Below, one piece after another: positions 1 to 11,062 of a stretch of DNA of 64,000 nucleotides. Position numbers and translations under genes: made by a program. The stretch's first letter is position 1. Each line of letters starts with the position of its first letter. This DNA is from Trifolium pratense. Its lineage: Eukaryota; Streptophyta; Magnoliopsida; Fabales; Fabaceae. The stretch covers positions 33,530,838-33,594,837 of the forward strand of contig NC_060059.1 in the NCBI RefSeq assembly GCF_020283565.1, given 5' to 3'. The notes under the pieces were generated by a model that worked only from the letters and a program-made list of their open reading frames with translations, had not been told where the DNA came from and did not search any database.

Positions 1-311
1 AATGTTCCCAAATTTTTTTTCTATTACTTTATCCAAACATACGCATTTAAAAATGAATGTGATTCAAATACAATCATTTGAATTGTTTGAAATTTCAAAT
101 CCTCTAAAATTTTTAATTACTTCATCCAAACACACTCTAAAAGTTATAGTTTATTTCACTTAACAATATGTTTACCTACTCATCCTTCTTAAGATAGTAT
201 CGTATACATAAAAAGTGGCTTTGAAACAAGATTCTTTTCATTTTCTTTTTTAAAAAGAAGCATTAATTCAAAATGGATTTTTTTTTTATTTAAAAAATAT
301 AGTTTCTGCAA
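1..311. other. AT-rich stretch, no gene seen
   Basis: No open frame or gene-like signal. The phrase TCCAAACA(T/C)AC occurs twice near positions 31 and 125, which may be the tail of a miniature element cut by the window edge. Nothing else is supported. Confidence 0.4.
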
Positions 312-469
312 GTGGGGGTGGCCGGGTGGGGATCCGTTCTCAGTTGGCGACGAGGGTCGGTAGTCAATTGTCATCCCCAATAGAGAGCAGGGGAGGGGTG
401 ATACAAAGAGGCGGGGACGGGGAAGAGAGTGATACAACCTGTTTCCGCCCCGCCCCGTTGCCATGTCTA
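312..469. mobile_element. hAT-like element remnant
   Basis: A short GC-rich island ends in CCCCGTTGCCATGTCTA. Its reverse complement (TAGACATGGCAACGGGG) looks like the terminal repeat of the better preserved element at 4575-5329. The left end (GGGGGTGGCCGGGTGGGG) is a degenerate match to the same terminus. No 8-base target duplication is visible, so this is called a remnant. Confidence 0.45.
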
Positions 470-1018
470 TTTTTGAGCGACTAACAAAAACAAAGCTTGA
501 TCGATCTTTTAATGTTTATAACGGCCAAGTGCTCAACGATGAAGTTTTCTCCTCTACATGCCAACCAAAAAGGGCAAAAATCAAAGTATAACGAAGAAGT
601 GAGGGTCTCGTGAGAATCTTTAGCAACCAAAAGTGTAACGAACTAACGATCTCATAAGATATGGGTAAAATTTAAACATTTTTTTTATACATATAGGACT
701 AAAATAAAATTTATTAATCACCTGCTCCATGATCTTAATTAAGTTGGTAAATGTTAAAGACATTATTTGTAATGGTCATAATTCATATATGAAATTCTCA
801 ACTTCTTATGGCTCTATGCTTTTTTCTGAAACAAGCAAACTTAACTATTCTCATTAATCAATGAGAGCTCAATATAAGGAAGAATCGTATCCAAAACATG
901 GTGACTTGACTAGTCCAAGAAATAACCGTCTTCACAAGAATGTGAGAACAACCATATTCTCTTGTCGCATTACAAATTTTACCTCAAAATTTAGAATAAA
1001 ATATAAATTAGCGTAATT
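470..1018. other. Non-coding, nothing recognised
   Basis: No open frame of useful length, no terminal repeats and no RNA gene were seen here. Base composition matches the surrounding AT-rich background. Confidence 0.5.
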
Positions 1019-1150
1019 CTTTTTTTTTTTGTCAAGTAATCTAGTGGCTAAGAAATCCACCTTAAAGATGAATAAGTGAAGTTTCCAGTGTTCGAACCCG
1101 ACTCCTACATATAATGTGATGTCCCTACCAACTGAGTTAATCTCACGGGT
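1019..1150 (+). repeat. SINE-like tRNA-derived repeat
   Basis: The stretch holds GTGGCTAAG followed by GTGTTCGAACCC at 1088-1099, the latter fitting a pol III B box (GTTCRANNCC), then CCAACTGAGTTAA. Related phrases recur near 11710, 12300, 12730 and 20870, so this is a dispersed tRNA-related repeat. Its exact ends are not defined. Confidence 0.45.
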
Positions 1151-2123
1151 ACAAATTAGCTCTAATTCTAGTAATGATAGAACTACACTCTAAAAGTACT
1201 CCTTTTATTAACATAAATAGGATCAACCTAGATTTGAAAATCACTCTCAAATATAATCTTGTCTCATCCACTTCTATCTATACTTAAAACATGTTAGTAT
1301 AATAACGTAATAACGTCTATGTGATATTATATATTTAGAATCAAATTGAATTTAAATCTTTTTATGCTGATGGGCAGAACGGGACGTTTCCAGCGAGACT
1401 ATCTGGTTGAATGTGGTGGCTATGAACTTCATTCACGAAGGGGAAAGGTACATGCAAAACGTTAACACTCTAACGCTAAGTCAGTATTTGAATAAAGAAA
1501 ATGCTAAGGAAATTGATTAAATATTATGTACCTTAAGTGTTTGAGGTATATGTGTATTTATAGGCAAAATCTAACATAAGTATACATGGAGAGTGACACT
1601 TGCACTAAGTTAGTGGAGCCAAGAATAGTAATAATTTAGTACTATACTGAATTTTTATTGGTTGAGGTCATGTGCTAAAGGAACATGTATATCTCTGTGT
1701 TAAAGAGTTATCATATTCTATGCTTGATAATATGTATTAGAACTTTGTGCTTCATCACTTTATTGAGCTTTTGGTGTATTTGGACTTTAGTCCGGTCCGA
1801 AACATTTTATACCTAAACTTTTAATTTGAAACCTAAGACACTAACTTGGACCGATCGGTCCTTCGGCCGACCATATAGAGCTTATAAGCTTGTTTGCTAA
1901 TCTTACGTACGCCATGATATTTTCCATATGTTTTCATGCAAGCCCGCGTGCACCGAAATGAAAACTAATTGAAATTATTGTCATCATATTACTTGAAAAC
2001 TTACACCTTAGAGGTTGACATTATCGTTTTCATTTAGAACCTTACCACCAAAATCATGTAGATATATAACCTTTTAATATATTGCTAACAATTCATGCAA
2101 TCTGAATAATACTAATTGGTCCA
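1151..2123. other. Intergenic; possible repeat fragment
   Basis: No gene is recognised. The part at about 1375-1500 is more GC-rich than its surroundings and contains phrases typical of plant repeats (ACGCTAAGTCAGTATTTG), so it may be a fragment of a larger element. The part nearest 2124 is the distal upstream region of the GRP gene at 2327. Confidence 0.3.
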
Positions 2124-2263
2124 CTTACTAATAATAGTAACTCGAGAATGATCATGTACGGTCAAACAAAGAGGAAATTAGATAAGAATGAAATAAAAAA
2201 ATAATGTCAATGAAAGAATTTAATGCTTTTTGTTCTATCTTCTCCCCACCTTGCCTATAAATA
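2124..2263 (+). promoter_or_regulatory. GRP gene promoter module (gene 1)
   Basis: Three blocks shared with the other four GRP genes occur in order. They are CTTACTAATAATAGTAACTC continuing to GAGAATG (2124-2150), GATAAGAATG (2181-2190) and a TATA box TATAAATA (2256-2263). The distance from GATAAGAATG to TATA is 66 bases. The leader after it contains CCACTTCATTTTCATC, also shared. The function of the upstream blocks is inferred from conservation only. Confidence 0.75.
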
Positions 2264-2326
2264 CACAACATTCTTCCACTTCATTTTCATCGATCAATAC
2301 TTAAATATACAATATAGTTTCTCTCA

Positions 2327-3080
2327 ATGAGTTATAAGAAAATGAATTCCAAGGGGTTTCTTTTTCTAGCCATGTTGTTGGCTTCCATACTTCTCATCTC
2401 AGCTGAGAAATCTCACCAAAAAGATGGTAATATATAAATTTTTTCTATAGTTTCCCATCATTAATTATAGTTATATATTGTTACTTATTTTTATAATAAG
2501 ATATTGTTAAATATTTGCATGGTTATGAATATTTATCATGTTACAATGGAATTTTAATAACAAGTTTAATGAAGCCCTTATAGGTTAATTCCATTAATTA
2601 AACAATTGATCCTCTTATAATTTTAAGAATATAATTTTACATTTTATTATTGATTGTGGGTTAGCTTGTTTTTTTAATTGTAATTTCGTTTTAAATTATA
2701 ATAACTCTTTGTTTTTTATTTTGATAAGAAATTATATAGGTCAAGTACGTGATATAATAATTAATTATAAATTATATAATTAAATTATAGATAACCCATT
2801 TTCTTGTTGGTCTGTAGATAAAGCAAATGGGATAGATGAAAGCAAAGGCTATTACGGAGGAGGTTGGGGTTATGGTGGTCCATGGCGTGGTGGAGGATGG
2901 GGTTACGGCGGCGGCCCATGGCGTGGTGGAGGATGGGGATACGGAGGCCGTGGTGGAGGATGGGGATACGGAGGTCGTGGTGGCGGCTGGGGAGGTGGTT
3001 ATGGTGGACCATGGCGTGGTGGCGGTGGCTGGGGCGGTGGCTGGCCAAAAGAACACACCGATGCTGAACCTCAAAATTAA
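2327..3080 (+). CDS. Secreted glycine-rich protein, nodule-GRP-like (gene 1)
   Basis: Exons are 2327-2426 and 2818-3080 (363 nt, 120 aa). Exon 1 encodes MSYKK, then a hydrophobic signal peptide (MNSKGFLFLAMLLASILLIS, residues 6-25) and a short charged linker. It ends GATG|GTAATA, and exon 2 opens after TCTGTAG. The phase-1 junction restores Asp. The mature part starts KANGIDESKGYYGGGW and is built from Gly-rich units such as GGGWGYGG and PWRGG. It ends in a charged tail (WPKEHTDAEPQN). The start at 2327 is chosen because MSYKK is conserved in the gene at 23111; Met 2342 is the alternative. Upstream is the shared GRP promoter, and downstream an AATAAATAAAACTTCATG block. The likely role is a secreted wall or symbiotic-interface protein by analogy with Medicago nodule GRPs; nodule expression is inference. 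No cysteines occur in the mature part. Confidence 0.88.
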
Positions 3081-3562
3081 GCAAGAAACTGAGCCAAGAG
3101 TGTTACTTATATGCAATAAATAAAACTTCATGTGATGTGTAGTTACAAATATATAATAAAAAGGGAGAATGTAGTGTTGTATTGTACTTAATATTGATGA
3201 ATAATACGCATGAAGTTATTAGACATATATGTTTTCTTTTAACATATACATACACATGGATGATCTTAACTAATATGATCTTATAACATTTTTTGAATTC
3301 TTATAAAAATTTGTGAAGTTGATCTACTCAATGAGATCTTTGAATTCAACGGTTTGATTGAAGAAATATAATACCGATATCGAGTTATTAAGTGGAGTAA
3401 GTCAATGGAAACTTACTCTGGACTGGAGTCAACAGATCCCTCCTCTTTTGCGAGACTTTTTTAATTAATTAAAATGTTTGTTATTCAAGAATCTTACAAG
3501 ATTATTTTCTCAAAATTCTTTTTTTTTTCTTTTGCCATCGTACTTCATGTCAATTATTTTTG

Positions 3563-4463
3563 GGAAAAATACACTAACCTCCCTCGAGGTCTCTTTAAAT
3601 AACACAAACACCCCCTCTATTTTTATATTAGACACTAACCTCCCCTGAGGTCTCTTAAATAGATAAAAATCTCCCTTATCAACTTAACAACGTTAATTAA
3701 TCTGTTAACCACTCGTTATGTAAGATCTCTTAAAATGAATAAAAACCTCTCTTTCTTATGAGCTTAACACTAGCTTTAAAAAAAAAAACATAACACTACT
3801 AACTAGTATATCAACAAACTTGCCCAGCAGCTAGGTTCTCTATTTTCTTTTGTGTATTGAAAGTTTCTTTGGTTTCTTTGATTCCTACTACTACTAATAC
3901 ATCAACAAGCAACTAACAGCAGAAGACAATATAGCAACCATAAATCCAGCACAATAATTCTTTTAATAAGAATAGACAAAAGTAATTAACAATTAACAGC
4001 ACTAAAATCTGTCTTTCCATTGTCAATATATATAACTGATAAACTCAAATCTGTCATACAAACAATTTCGTTGCCCACATGCTTTTAGGCCTTTCAGGAT
4101 CTAACAACCAATTTGCAGCCTCATTACTACTTTCCTATAAGTTTGTCCATCGCTTTGTCAAAAAAAAAAAACTTACCAAGAATGAAAGCGGCGAGAACGA
4201 AAGCGACGTGTGACAAGAAGGTAAGCGAAGGAGATGAAAGGAAAGCCAATGTTCAAGGGTTGTTAGATGATGCTTGCATGGTGAGAACTAACTGACAGTA
4301 AAGATGATCTATCAATAAAGAGGATTATCGATTTTCTTTGGAAAGAAAAAAAAAAAAAAAAGAGCGTGCGTGTTTCTATTTTGTAGGAGGTTTGTGTTAT
4401 GTGAGAAAATAGAAGTGTTAATTACAAATGGATAGAATTCAGGGGAGATTAGTGTATTTTTCC
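3563..4463. mobile_element. Non-autonomous TIR element
   Basis: The left end GGAAAAATACACTAACCTCC is inverted at the right end (GGGGAGATTAGTGTATTTTTCC region, 4440-4463). The flanks are T-rich, so a target duplication cannot be judged. The interior has no credible gene; a 60-codon frame near 4113-4295 looks like chance. Superfamily is uncertain, possibly Mutator-like. Confidence 0.5.
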
Positions 4464-4574
4464 TTTATTTTTTATTTTCTTTCTTTCTATTGAGTTTGTT
4501 ACTTTATTGAGTTTGTTACTTTTTCATATGCATGAGAACATGTAGGATATGCTGTAGTACATACATTGTCTCTA

Positions 4575-5329
4575 GGCATGGCAACAGAACCCGTATCCAC
4601 GGGTACCCGCCCGAACCTACCCTGAGATTGACGGGGAAAAACCGATTTGACTGGGTTTGGGTTCGGGTTTGAGTTTTCCCCGATTACAAAACATGGGGAT
4701 GGGGCGGGTAACAGAGATATTGGTACTCACCCCGAACCCGTCCCCAAACCTGTCCGTTTATATAAAATTACTATATTACCCCTATTTATTTATAATGTCA
4801 CAAATCATATAACTCATCTTCTCGCTTCCCAATTCCCACTTCACGTCTTTGCCACTTCCCACCTCCACCTAATTCTCTTTCTCACTTCCAATAATTTCAC
4901 TTCCCAACAAGCAATAATGATTCCTTCTCTCTCAATTCCATTCCAAACTTTTCAAGTTCTACACATCTTATATTGCTATGTTTCATTTATGGTTTTGATA
5001 ATTTTGGTTTGATATTTTGGAATATCATTTCATTTGTATGTTTAATGCATTGAAATTTTGGTTTGTACTTTATTATTTGAAATTTTTTGTATTGTATGTA
5101 TGTCAGCGTTCGGGAAAATTTTGGGTTCGGGTAAGGTTCAGCAGGACAGGGCAATGTTCGGGGATACCCGAACCCATTTGGGTAAACCCGAACCCATTTG
5201 GGACGGGGTTTGGGTTCAATTTTTCATCCCCATCGAGTAATGGGCGGGGAACGGGTATTTATCAATGATTCGGGTATGGGAAACGGGGAAGGTAAAAACC
5301 GTACCCGCGGGTACCCATTGCCATGCCTA
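4575..5329. mobile_element. Non-autonomous hAT element with 8-bp TSD
   Basis: The element starts TAGGCATGGCAA and ends TTGCCATGCCTA, flanked by the perfect 8-base duplication ATTGTCTC at 4567-4574 and 5330-5337. Both ends are GC-rich and carry repeated ACCCG/CGGGT words (CCGAACCC, GGGTACCC). The middle is AT-rich. Length is 755 bp and there is no transposase. Terminal sequence and TSD length fit the hAT superfamily. Confidence 0.85.
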
Positions 5330-5496
5330 ATTGTCTCTGTGCGGCTATTTTTAAAACTTACTCGGTTCCTATCTGTATCAGAACTTTTGTACCGTAATCC
5401 TATCTTGTGATCAGTATCTAAGTATTCATATACATATCAGTTATTCATTCGTATTTTTACTAAAAATAAATGAATCAATTTAAAATATCATATTTT

Positions 5497-5721
5497 TAGG
5501 CTCTGTTTGCCCCTATTTATTTTCCATTTTTTTTCTTCTCCTTAAAAATAGTAAATAAGTAAAAAATTGTGTTTGGTCCAACTTCTTCTTATTTTCTACT
5601 TCTTTACTTTATTTCTCTAATTCTTTTAAGGAGAAATAAGGTCAAATACAATTTTCTACTTCTCTATTTCTTTTAAGAAGAAATAAAAAATTAGAAAATA
5701 AGTAGGGTCAAACGGGGCCTA
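5497..5721. mobile_element. TIR miniature element (GTTTGACCC type)
   Basis: Termini are TAGGCTCTGTTTGCCCCTA at the left and TAGGGTCAAACGGGGCCTA at the right. These are imperfect inverted repeats, with internal inverted blocks around AAGGAGAAATA. No transposase. Similar elements lie at 13646-14098 and about 18150-18510. No matching target duplication was found. Confidence 0.55.
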
Positions 5722-6339
5722 TAATTAAAAAAGTTTTCAAAGATTTTAATCATAAATTATGAAAATTATAAACTATATAAATCATTTAATTTGAATATAA
5801 ATTAGTTATCAATTATTGTTATCAAGTTCAAAAAAAGTATGACGTGTTTGATCAAAGTGTTAAGAGATTTTAAGAGATCATATTGACTTAGGCACTTGAA
5901 GAAATGTGTTGCGTAGACTTTTTTTTTTGGATTGGTCAAAGTCGTAAGAGACATGAACACTTTAAGTACATGGTCAAGAATTTGATCTTTGACTTTTGTG
6001 TATGGAAAAAATTTGTTTGGAAGAGTTGGCTATCTTACATGGAGAGTGATAAAGAAAGAGAAATTGATGGATAAAGATATGCACGGAGTGAGATGAAGTT
6101 GGAAGTAGAGAGGTGGAGAGAGAGAGAGCGATGAAGAGAAAGCGTGATGAAAAAACCTTCCACTTGAGAGGGAGCATAATGATTTGAATGAAGGGGAGAT
6201 TGTCGTGGCAAGTGTGAGGTGAGTTAAGTCTCACACTGGTTAGAAAAGTGGAGTTTTAACACTTTATAAGTGAGAGAGCTCATAAACTTAATACCTTAAA
6301 ATTTTGGGTAAATGTGTGATGTCCAACTCACTTATGTAG
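5722..6339. other. Non-coding, nothing recognised
   Basis: A purine-rich tract (GAGAGAGAGAGCG) lies near 6115-6130. Short frames on the minus strand are chance products of that tract. No gene or terminal repeat was seen. Confidence 0.4.
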
Positions 6340-6850
6340 TTGTTCTGAGCCGTAATATCCCCTTGTGACCCAACATAGAGTTGTAGAGAGATGACAATGG
6401 AAAGAGATGTAAGAGTCAACAATACGCATTAGAATGTATTACCCTATTGCTCCTCTATTAATTTTCTGGCTTGAATAATCTCTTCTTATTTTGAGAGGTT
6501 CAACTTTTTTAATTATCCCACTTAACTCACTTGCTCCTCTTCTTCTAGCATCTTTTTTTAATATAAACTTCAACTAGATGTTTTGGTTTAGCGGTAACTT
6601 GTGTTCTGTGGCGCTTTTAATCAACCGCATTTTCTTTATAGATCTTTCAATCTCATTTGCACCTAGTCTAGCTAGGTAGCAAATGATGAAGAGTAAGTTG
6701 TTTGTCTAAACATGTTGTTCGTTTTTTTGTTTGACAACTCTCAACGATTTTAAGTATTGATCTTTATATATTACTAATTTAGTCCATTAGATATTATTAT
6801 TATTATAAATTTTCCATGTAATCCTTATTTAGTTATCTTATGCAATGTCA
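6340..6850. repeat. Local segmental duplication, copy A
   Basis: Two blocks recur 2.3-2.6 kb downstream. GTGACCCAACATAGAGTTGT (about 6366) recurs at about 8626, and the block around 6590-6710 (CTTGTGTTCTGTGGCGCTTT) recurs at about 9195-9310. The block at 6725-6850 recurs at 21118-21495, where a SINE-like insert interrupts it. No gene is recognised inside. Confidence 0.65.
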
Positions 6851-7305
6851 ATGAAATTCTATTGAAACTCTAGCCACTTTTCTTTTTTCCATTTGACATC
6901 TCTATTGTCAACTACAATTCCCTCAAAAGCACCAACGCGGAAAGAAGAATATTCCTTAGGAAGAGAGAGTCAAGGATCAATCGTAGGTAGGACAAAGCTA
7001 CAAGAGAACATCAAATCCCCTTAAATACAAAAAAAATCATTCAAAAATATGAAAGGACAAAAAATTGTGATAGAAAATTCCTCAACTTGCATTGGTTGCG
7101 CATGAACTACTCCAACAGAGATACTAGGAAATTTCTCATCCTCAAAATTTATAAGATGTGATTAATATTTTGAATACTTAAAAATAAATACTTCGAATAC
7201 TTAAAAAAGATAAATATTAATCATATTTTTTTTTCAAAAAAAAAACATGTGATTAATATCTACTTTTTTAAGTATTCAAAGTATTTATTTGAATAATATG
7301 CATGC

Positions 7306-7707
7306 GGCAAAGTCTATGGTGCACAAGTGAGTTAAGTTGTGCACCATACACAAGTTACCGAAAATACTATAATAAATACGAATTTTACAAAATCTACCGT
7401 CGGATAGAAAGTTTATATCGTATAGATCATCCATAAAAATTTTTAAAAAAATTAAAAATCATTTGATATGACATTGAGACCCGTCAAAATTAACGGTTTA
7501 TGAATTTTATTCAATACCGTTAATCTTGACGGGTCTCAATAACATATCAAATGATTTTCAAAAAAATTTAAAAAATTTATGGATGATCTAAACAATATAA
7601 ACTTTCTATCCAACGGTGAATTTTGTAAAATTCGTATTCGTTATAAAAATATCAAACACTTATGCACCATGCACCACTTAATCAAGTGGTGCATGTTAGA
7701 CAAAGCC
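7306..7707. mobile_element. 402-bp foldback MITE, Mutator-type
   Basis: The ends GGCAAAGTCTA and TAGACAAAGCC are near-inverted, and the whole element folds back over most of its length (GACCCGTCAAAATTAACGGT pairs with CCGTTAATCTTGACGGGTC). The flanks TATGCATGC and TATGCGTCA fit a decayed 9-base duplication. A paralogous site at about 11335-11350 reads GAATAATATGCATCATCATG without the element, which is an empty-site match. Confidence 0.8.
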
Positions 7708-7828
7708 TATGCGTCATCATGTTATTTTAACGAAGTGTGAAGAAAGTGAAAGTGCTTGAGTTTTAGAGGAAAAGTTACTTTTATCCGCGGTAAGGAAAGA
7801 TCTAAGGAAGAAACATGATGGATATATA

Positions 7829-8277
7829 CTTCCTCCGATCTCATATATAAGTAACAAAAAAATTAGAAGTCTCAAATATAAGTAAAAGTTACTATAATCA
7901 TTATATTTATTATCAATATTCCAATTTAGAAAATGCTAAACAGTGCCCCCGGGGCACTAGTTAAGGATATAAATATGGAAATTTCATCTCGTAAATTGTG
8001 CATTCAATACTTTAATATATAAAAAGTTATTCTCTCTCATCATTATATTTTTTATTTGTTTCTTTTTTTAGTATGCATAACTAGTGCCAGGGGGCACTGT
8101 TTAGCATGACCCTTCCAATTTTACCGTTAATTTCACTTTTACCCATAATAAATAGAAATTTAATTTAAACAAAAAGTAAGGGTAAAATTGTAAATGACAT
8201 ATTTTATCTAATCATTTACTCCAATTTCTTAAAGGATGTGCCTTTTTTTTTGTTGCTTATATTCAAGACTAGAGGAG
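7829..8277. mobile_element. Stowaway-type MITE carrying a nested MITE
   Basis: Ends are CTTCCTCCGATCTCATATAT and the inverse of CTCCTCTAGTCTTGAATATA, flanked by TA on both sides (7827-7828 and 8278-8279). This fits Stowaway (Tc1/mariner-type) elements. Its interior is interrupted by the Mutator-type element at 7928-8112. Confidence 0.75.
7928..8112. mobile_element. 185-bp Mutator-type MITE nested in Stowaway
   Basis: The near-terminal inverted repeat is ATGCTAAACAGTGCCCCC (7933-7950) against its inverse ending at 8107. The host sequence TTCCAATTT is duplicated exactly on both sides (7919-7927 and 8113-8121), which is the 9-base target duplication of Mutator-like elements. Confidence 0.8.
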
Positions 8278-8599
8278 TATTGTATTCCTTCTATTTGTTT
8301 TATTAATTATTAGGTTGAATTCGCTTTGATAGTGTTATATTGTTTTTGTTTAAAAATCTGAAGTGATTTTATAATAGTAGAGTTATTTATTTGATCTAGA
8401 CGATTCATGATTTTTTACTCTCACATTGAATTTTTTATACGTTAAAATTGAAGTGTTCTTATCTACAGTTTTTACTCATATATTGTTAATTAGTGTTAGT
8501 GTTAGTTGTGCTGATAAATTTGGTGATTCAGATTCCATAAAAAAAAGATAATTTAAACGCTTTCGTATATTTCGTTGTACACTCTAGTCTGATCCTAAT

Positions 8600-9310
8600 A
8601 TGGATGATTCCTCTGGACATCCCCTCGTGACCCAACATAGAGTTGTAGAGAGATGGAGATGGAAAGATATGGAGTGTTACTGCATCAATTTGTTTGAGAT
8701 CGAGATTCAATATTTTTTTTAATTATCCCACATAACTCCCTTGCTCCTCTTCTTCTAGGCAATGTTTTTTTAATATAAACAAGGCTTAATTAATAAAATA
8801 GTCCCTTAAAAACATTTTTAGTTTTAGATTGGTTCCTTAAAGAAAAAAAGGTCAGAATATGGGAGTTATGTGCGTTTGATTCGTAAAACAGCAAAAACTG
8901 GACAGAACAGTACATGACAGAATGTACAAGATAATACAGGACATGACAAAACTGTATCGGAGAGATATAGAACAATAATATTTTTATATTCGAAAATACA
9001 ATGGGTATTTTCGTATTTTTTTTATAGTTGTACTGTGGACAAAAAGTTGTCCTGTGGTTTAGTGAGGGACAAAAAATCTTGTTTTTGTCCTGTCCCTTGC
9101 TGTCTAATTTGTCCAGTCTCATAACCAACAAAAGTTGTCCAGTCCCCTATTTTTTAGCAGATCAAACGCACCTAGATGTTTTGGTTTAGCAGTAACTTGT
9201 GTTCTGTGGCGCTTAAGATCAGCCGCATCTTTTATGGTTCTTTCAATCTCATTTGCAAGTAGTCTAGCTAGGTGGCAAATGATGAAGAGTAAGTTGATTG
9301 TCTAATATGT
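8600..9310. repeat. Local segmental duplication, copy B
   Basis: Copy of 6340-6720, broken by inserts at about 8783-9173. The host blocks (CCCAACATAGAGTTGTAGAG near 8629; CTTGTGTTCTGTGGCGCTTA near 9197) match copy A closely. Confidence 0.65.
8866..9173. mobile_element. TIR miniature element (GTGCGTTTGAT type)
   Basis: Left end GTGCGTTTGATTCGTAAAAC is inverted at the right (TTTTTTAGCAGATCAAACGCAC). Internal words with ACAGGAC/GTCCTGT are also inverted. Copy A of the duplication lacks this insert. A second, more decayed member lies at 38786-39107. Confidence 0.65.
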
Positions 9311-9534
9311 ATAAAGTTTCACTTCCCAAAATATAAGTAAAAATAAGTCAAATAAAGTTGATGTGTATTCAATTTTATTGACCAATTTTTGCTAATGTTT
9401 TGAGACGGAGAGAATATTATTTTTTAGGTTTTTTTCTCCTAGATTACTCCTTAAGAATTGAAGATATTTAGCAAACAACCAATGAAAACAATTCATATAA
9501 GTAAATTTACACATGTGAAATAAAAGTTAATTAA

Positions 9535-9872
9535 AATTGGATTTAATTGATATGCACCGACGATGTAAAATAATTTTAAATTGTCAACCAATACCAACCA
9601 TGTTTTCCGCCACATCACCCCACTTCACCCCACTTTCTTCACATGACATGACAAAATAATGATTATTTATTGGACGATTGTGTAAAACTATTTTACACCG
9701 TCGGTGCATATTAATTAAACTCATTAAAATTTGGATTTAATTGATATGCACTGACGGTGTAAAATAATTTTACACTGTCAACCAATATGACATGGAAAAA
9801 TAATGTTTGTTTATTGGACGATTGTGCAAAACTATTTTACACCATCGGTGCATATCAATTAAACTCTTAAAA
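9535..9872. mobile_element. Two tandem MITEs of one family
   Basis: Both units begin with TTTAATTGATATGCAC(C/T)GAC and end with the inverse (GTCGGTGCATATTAATTAAA and ATCGGTGCATATCAATTAAA). The units are about 9535-9722 and 9735-9866. Other members of the family lie at 16180-16360 and 51120-51390. Confidence 0.7.
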
Positions 9873-9984
9873 TTTATCTTGTGAGTACCACATAAAAATC
9901 TATTTACGTGGCTTGGGATATCAAAATGATAATGTATTATGTATGTCTCAACTATTTTTTTTTAAAATGTTAAAATAATGTGTT

Positions 9985-10617
9985 ATCAACTTAATATTCA
10001 ACTATATTATGAGTAACTTCAAAATTTTATAAAATGTAATCAAATCAAATAATAATTCATAATTAGTTTTTTTTTTTCTTGCATTCCAAAATGTTAAAAA
10101 GCTAAATTTGAAAAAAAAAACCACTTTTTTTTTTTATAATTAAAAAAAAAAACTAACAATGAATTGGTTCAAGTGACAAGGATCTTGATCCCCTGAAGCT
10201 TGCAATCAGGGGTTTGATTCCTAGCTCATGCTGTGTGTGGAGAAAATCCGATGGGAAGGAAGATTTCACCTTATATTTCCAACAAATTCCGATAATCTTT
10301 AATAGCGATGAATATTTCGTACCAATATCATGATTAAAAAAAAAACAAAAAAAACTATCACAGTATATATAAATCTCAACCAACTTCATCTAAGTTTTTT
10401 TTTTTTTGACAGATTCATCAAAATGAATAATTTGAACATCATCCAAATTTATAAAAGATAATGAAGTCCATCGATCCTCCTAGTAATCCTAGTTAATTTG
10501 AACTACTTCAAATCAATTCTTAATTAAATCTAAACAAACTTCATCTAAATATCAAAAACTCTATAAATACACAACTAATATATATACATTAATTATTGGG
10601 TATGATCTCAAATTACC
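9985..10617. repeat. Duplicated promoter block of the small basic gene
   Basis: Most of this segment is repeated at 18510-18944 upstream of the broken gene copy (for example AAAATGTAATCAAATCAAAT and the block before TATAAATA). The copy here contains a SINE-like insert that the other lacks. A TATA box TATAAATA lies at 10562-10569, 49 bases before the start codon at 10618. Confidence 0.7.
10158..10350 (+). mobile_element. SINE-like element with A-rich tail
   Basis: Begins GAATTGGTTCAAGTGACAAG and carries the B-box-like GGTTTGATTCC. It ends in an A-rich run after CGTACCAATATCATGATT. A tail fragment of the same family (CGTACTAATATCATGAT) is at 20730-20760. Exact target duplication is not evident. 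Confidence 0.6.
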
Positions 10618-10914
10618 ATGAGTTCAAGAAGTACAATGAGGTCAAGAAATATGAGACAAGAGAAGAGTGATAGAGTGAAGGATCCTATAACTCTTCAAAC
10701 AATGAGCTACGATGAATTTGACAAGTTTAGGCGGGAATATTTGGTTAAGTATTATCCTTTTAATACCTTTGGGAAGCAAGAGAAGCAAAGCTTGATGCAA
10801 AAGATAAAAAGGTGGTTCATTACTTGCTTGTGCTGTATTGATAATGAAGAAACATCGGAGGAAATAAGAAGCAAAAATTTTTGGGTGAAGGAGTTTAAGG
10901 ATTTTGATTTCTGA
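10618..10914 (+). CDS. Unknown small basic protein, family member 1
   Basis: Single-exon frame of 98 aa with a TATA box (TATAAATA, 10562-10569) at the right distance. I do not recognise the family. The N-terminus is Arg/Ser-rich (MSSRSTMRSRNMRQEKSDRV). The middle is conserved with the gene at 14128: RV-x(2)-PI-x(3)-T-[MI]-x-Y-[DE]-EF-x-K-[FY]-R, then YLV-x-Y, then F-x-TFG-x(2)-EK. A basic amphipathic stretch follows (QKIKRWF). The tail is acidic and contains CLCC. No signal peptide or long membrane segment is evident. The shared core between two diverged copies argues for a real protein. A third copy at 18945 is broken. The role could be nucleic-acid or membrane-surface binding given the charge, but that is speculation. 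Confidence 0.72.
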   Translation: MSSRSTMRSRNMRQEKSDRVKDPITLQTMSYDEFDKFRREYLVKYYPFNTFGKQEKQSLMQKIKRWFITCLCCIDNEETSEEIRSKNFWVKEFKDFDF

Positions 10915-10984
10915 AATTGTTTTGTTTTTGTTTCTATTTTTCATTAGATAAAATTTTACTCTATAATTTTTTTTTTCTTTTTTT

Positions 10985-11062
10985 ACCACGAGTATGCGGA
11001 CCACTAGGTAGTCTAATCTGATTTTGGGGTTAGTTCCGTCATCAAGTGGTTTCACTCGTAAA
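10985..11062. repeat. SINE/MITE-like repeat, copy 1
   Basis: Starts after a T run (TTTTTTACCACGAGTATGCG) and continues CTAATCTGATTTTGGGGTTA then CATCAAGTGGTTTCA. Related copies lie at 25322-25437 and 38085-38200 with the same order of phrases. Superfamily undetermined. Confidence 0.5.

Noticed and set aside
1088..1099. B-box-like GTGTTCGAACCC considered as part of a tRNA gene
   Set aside because: No cloverleaf or acceptor stem can be formed around it; it fits a dispersed SINE-like repeat better.
2772..3131. Long minus-strand and alternative plus-strand frames over GRP exon 2
   Set aside because: Gly-rich GGN codon runs leave other frames open (Pro/Thr/Ser- or Val/Met-rich). The spliced plus-strand frame with signal peptide explains the region. 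The same applies at 22099-22530, 26381-26674 and 39770-40129.
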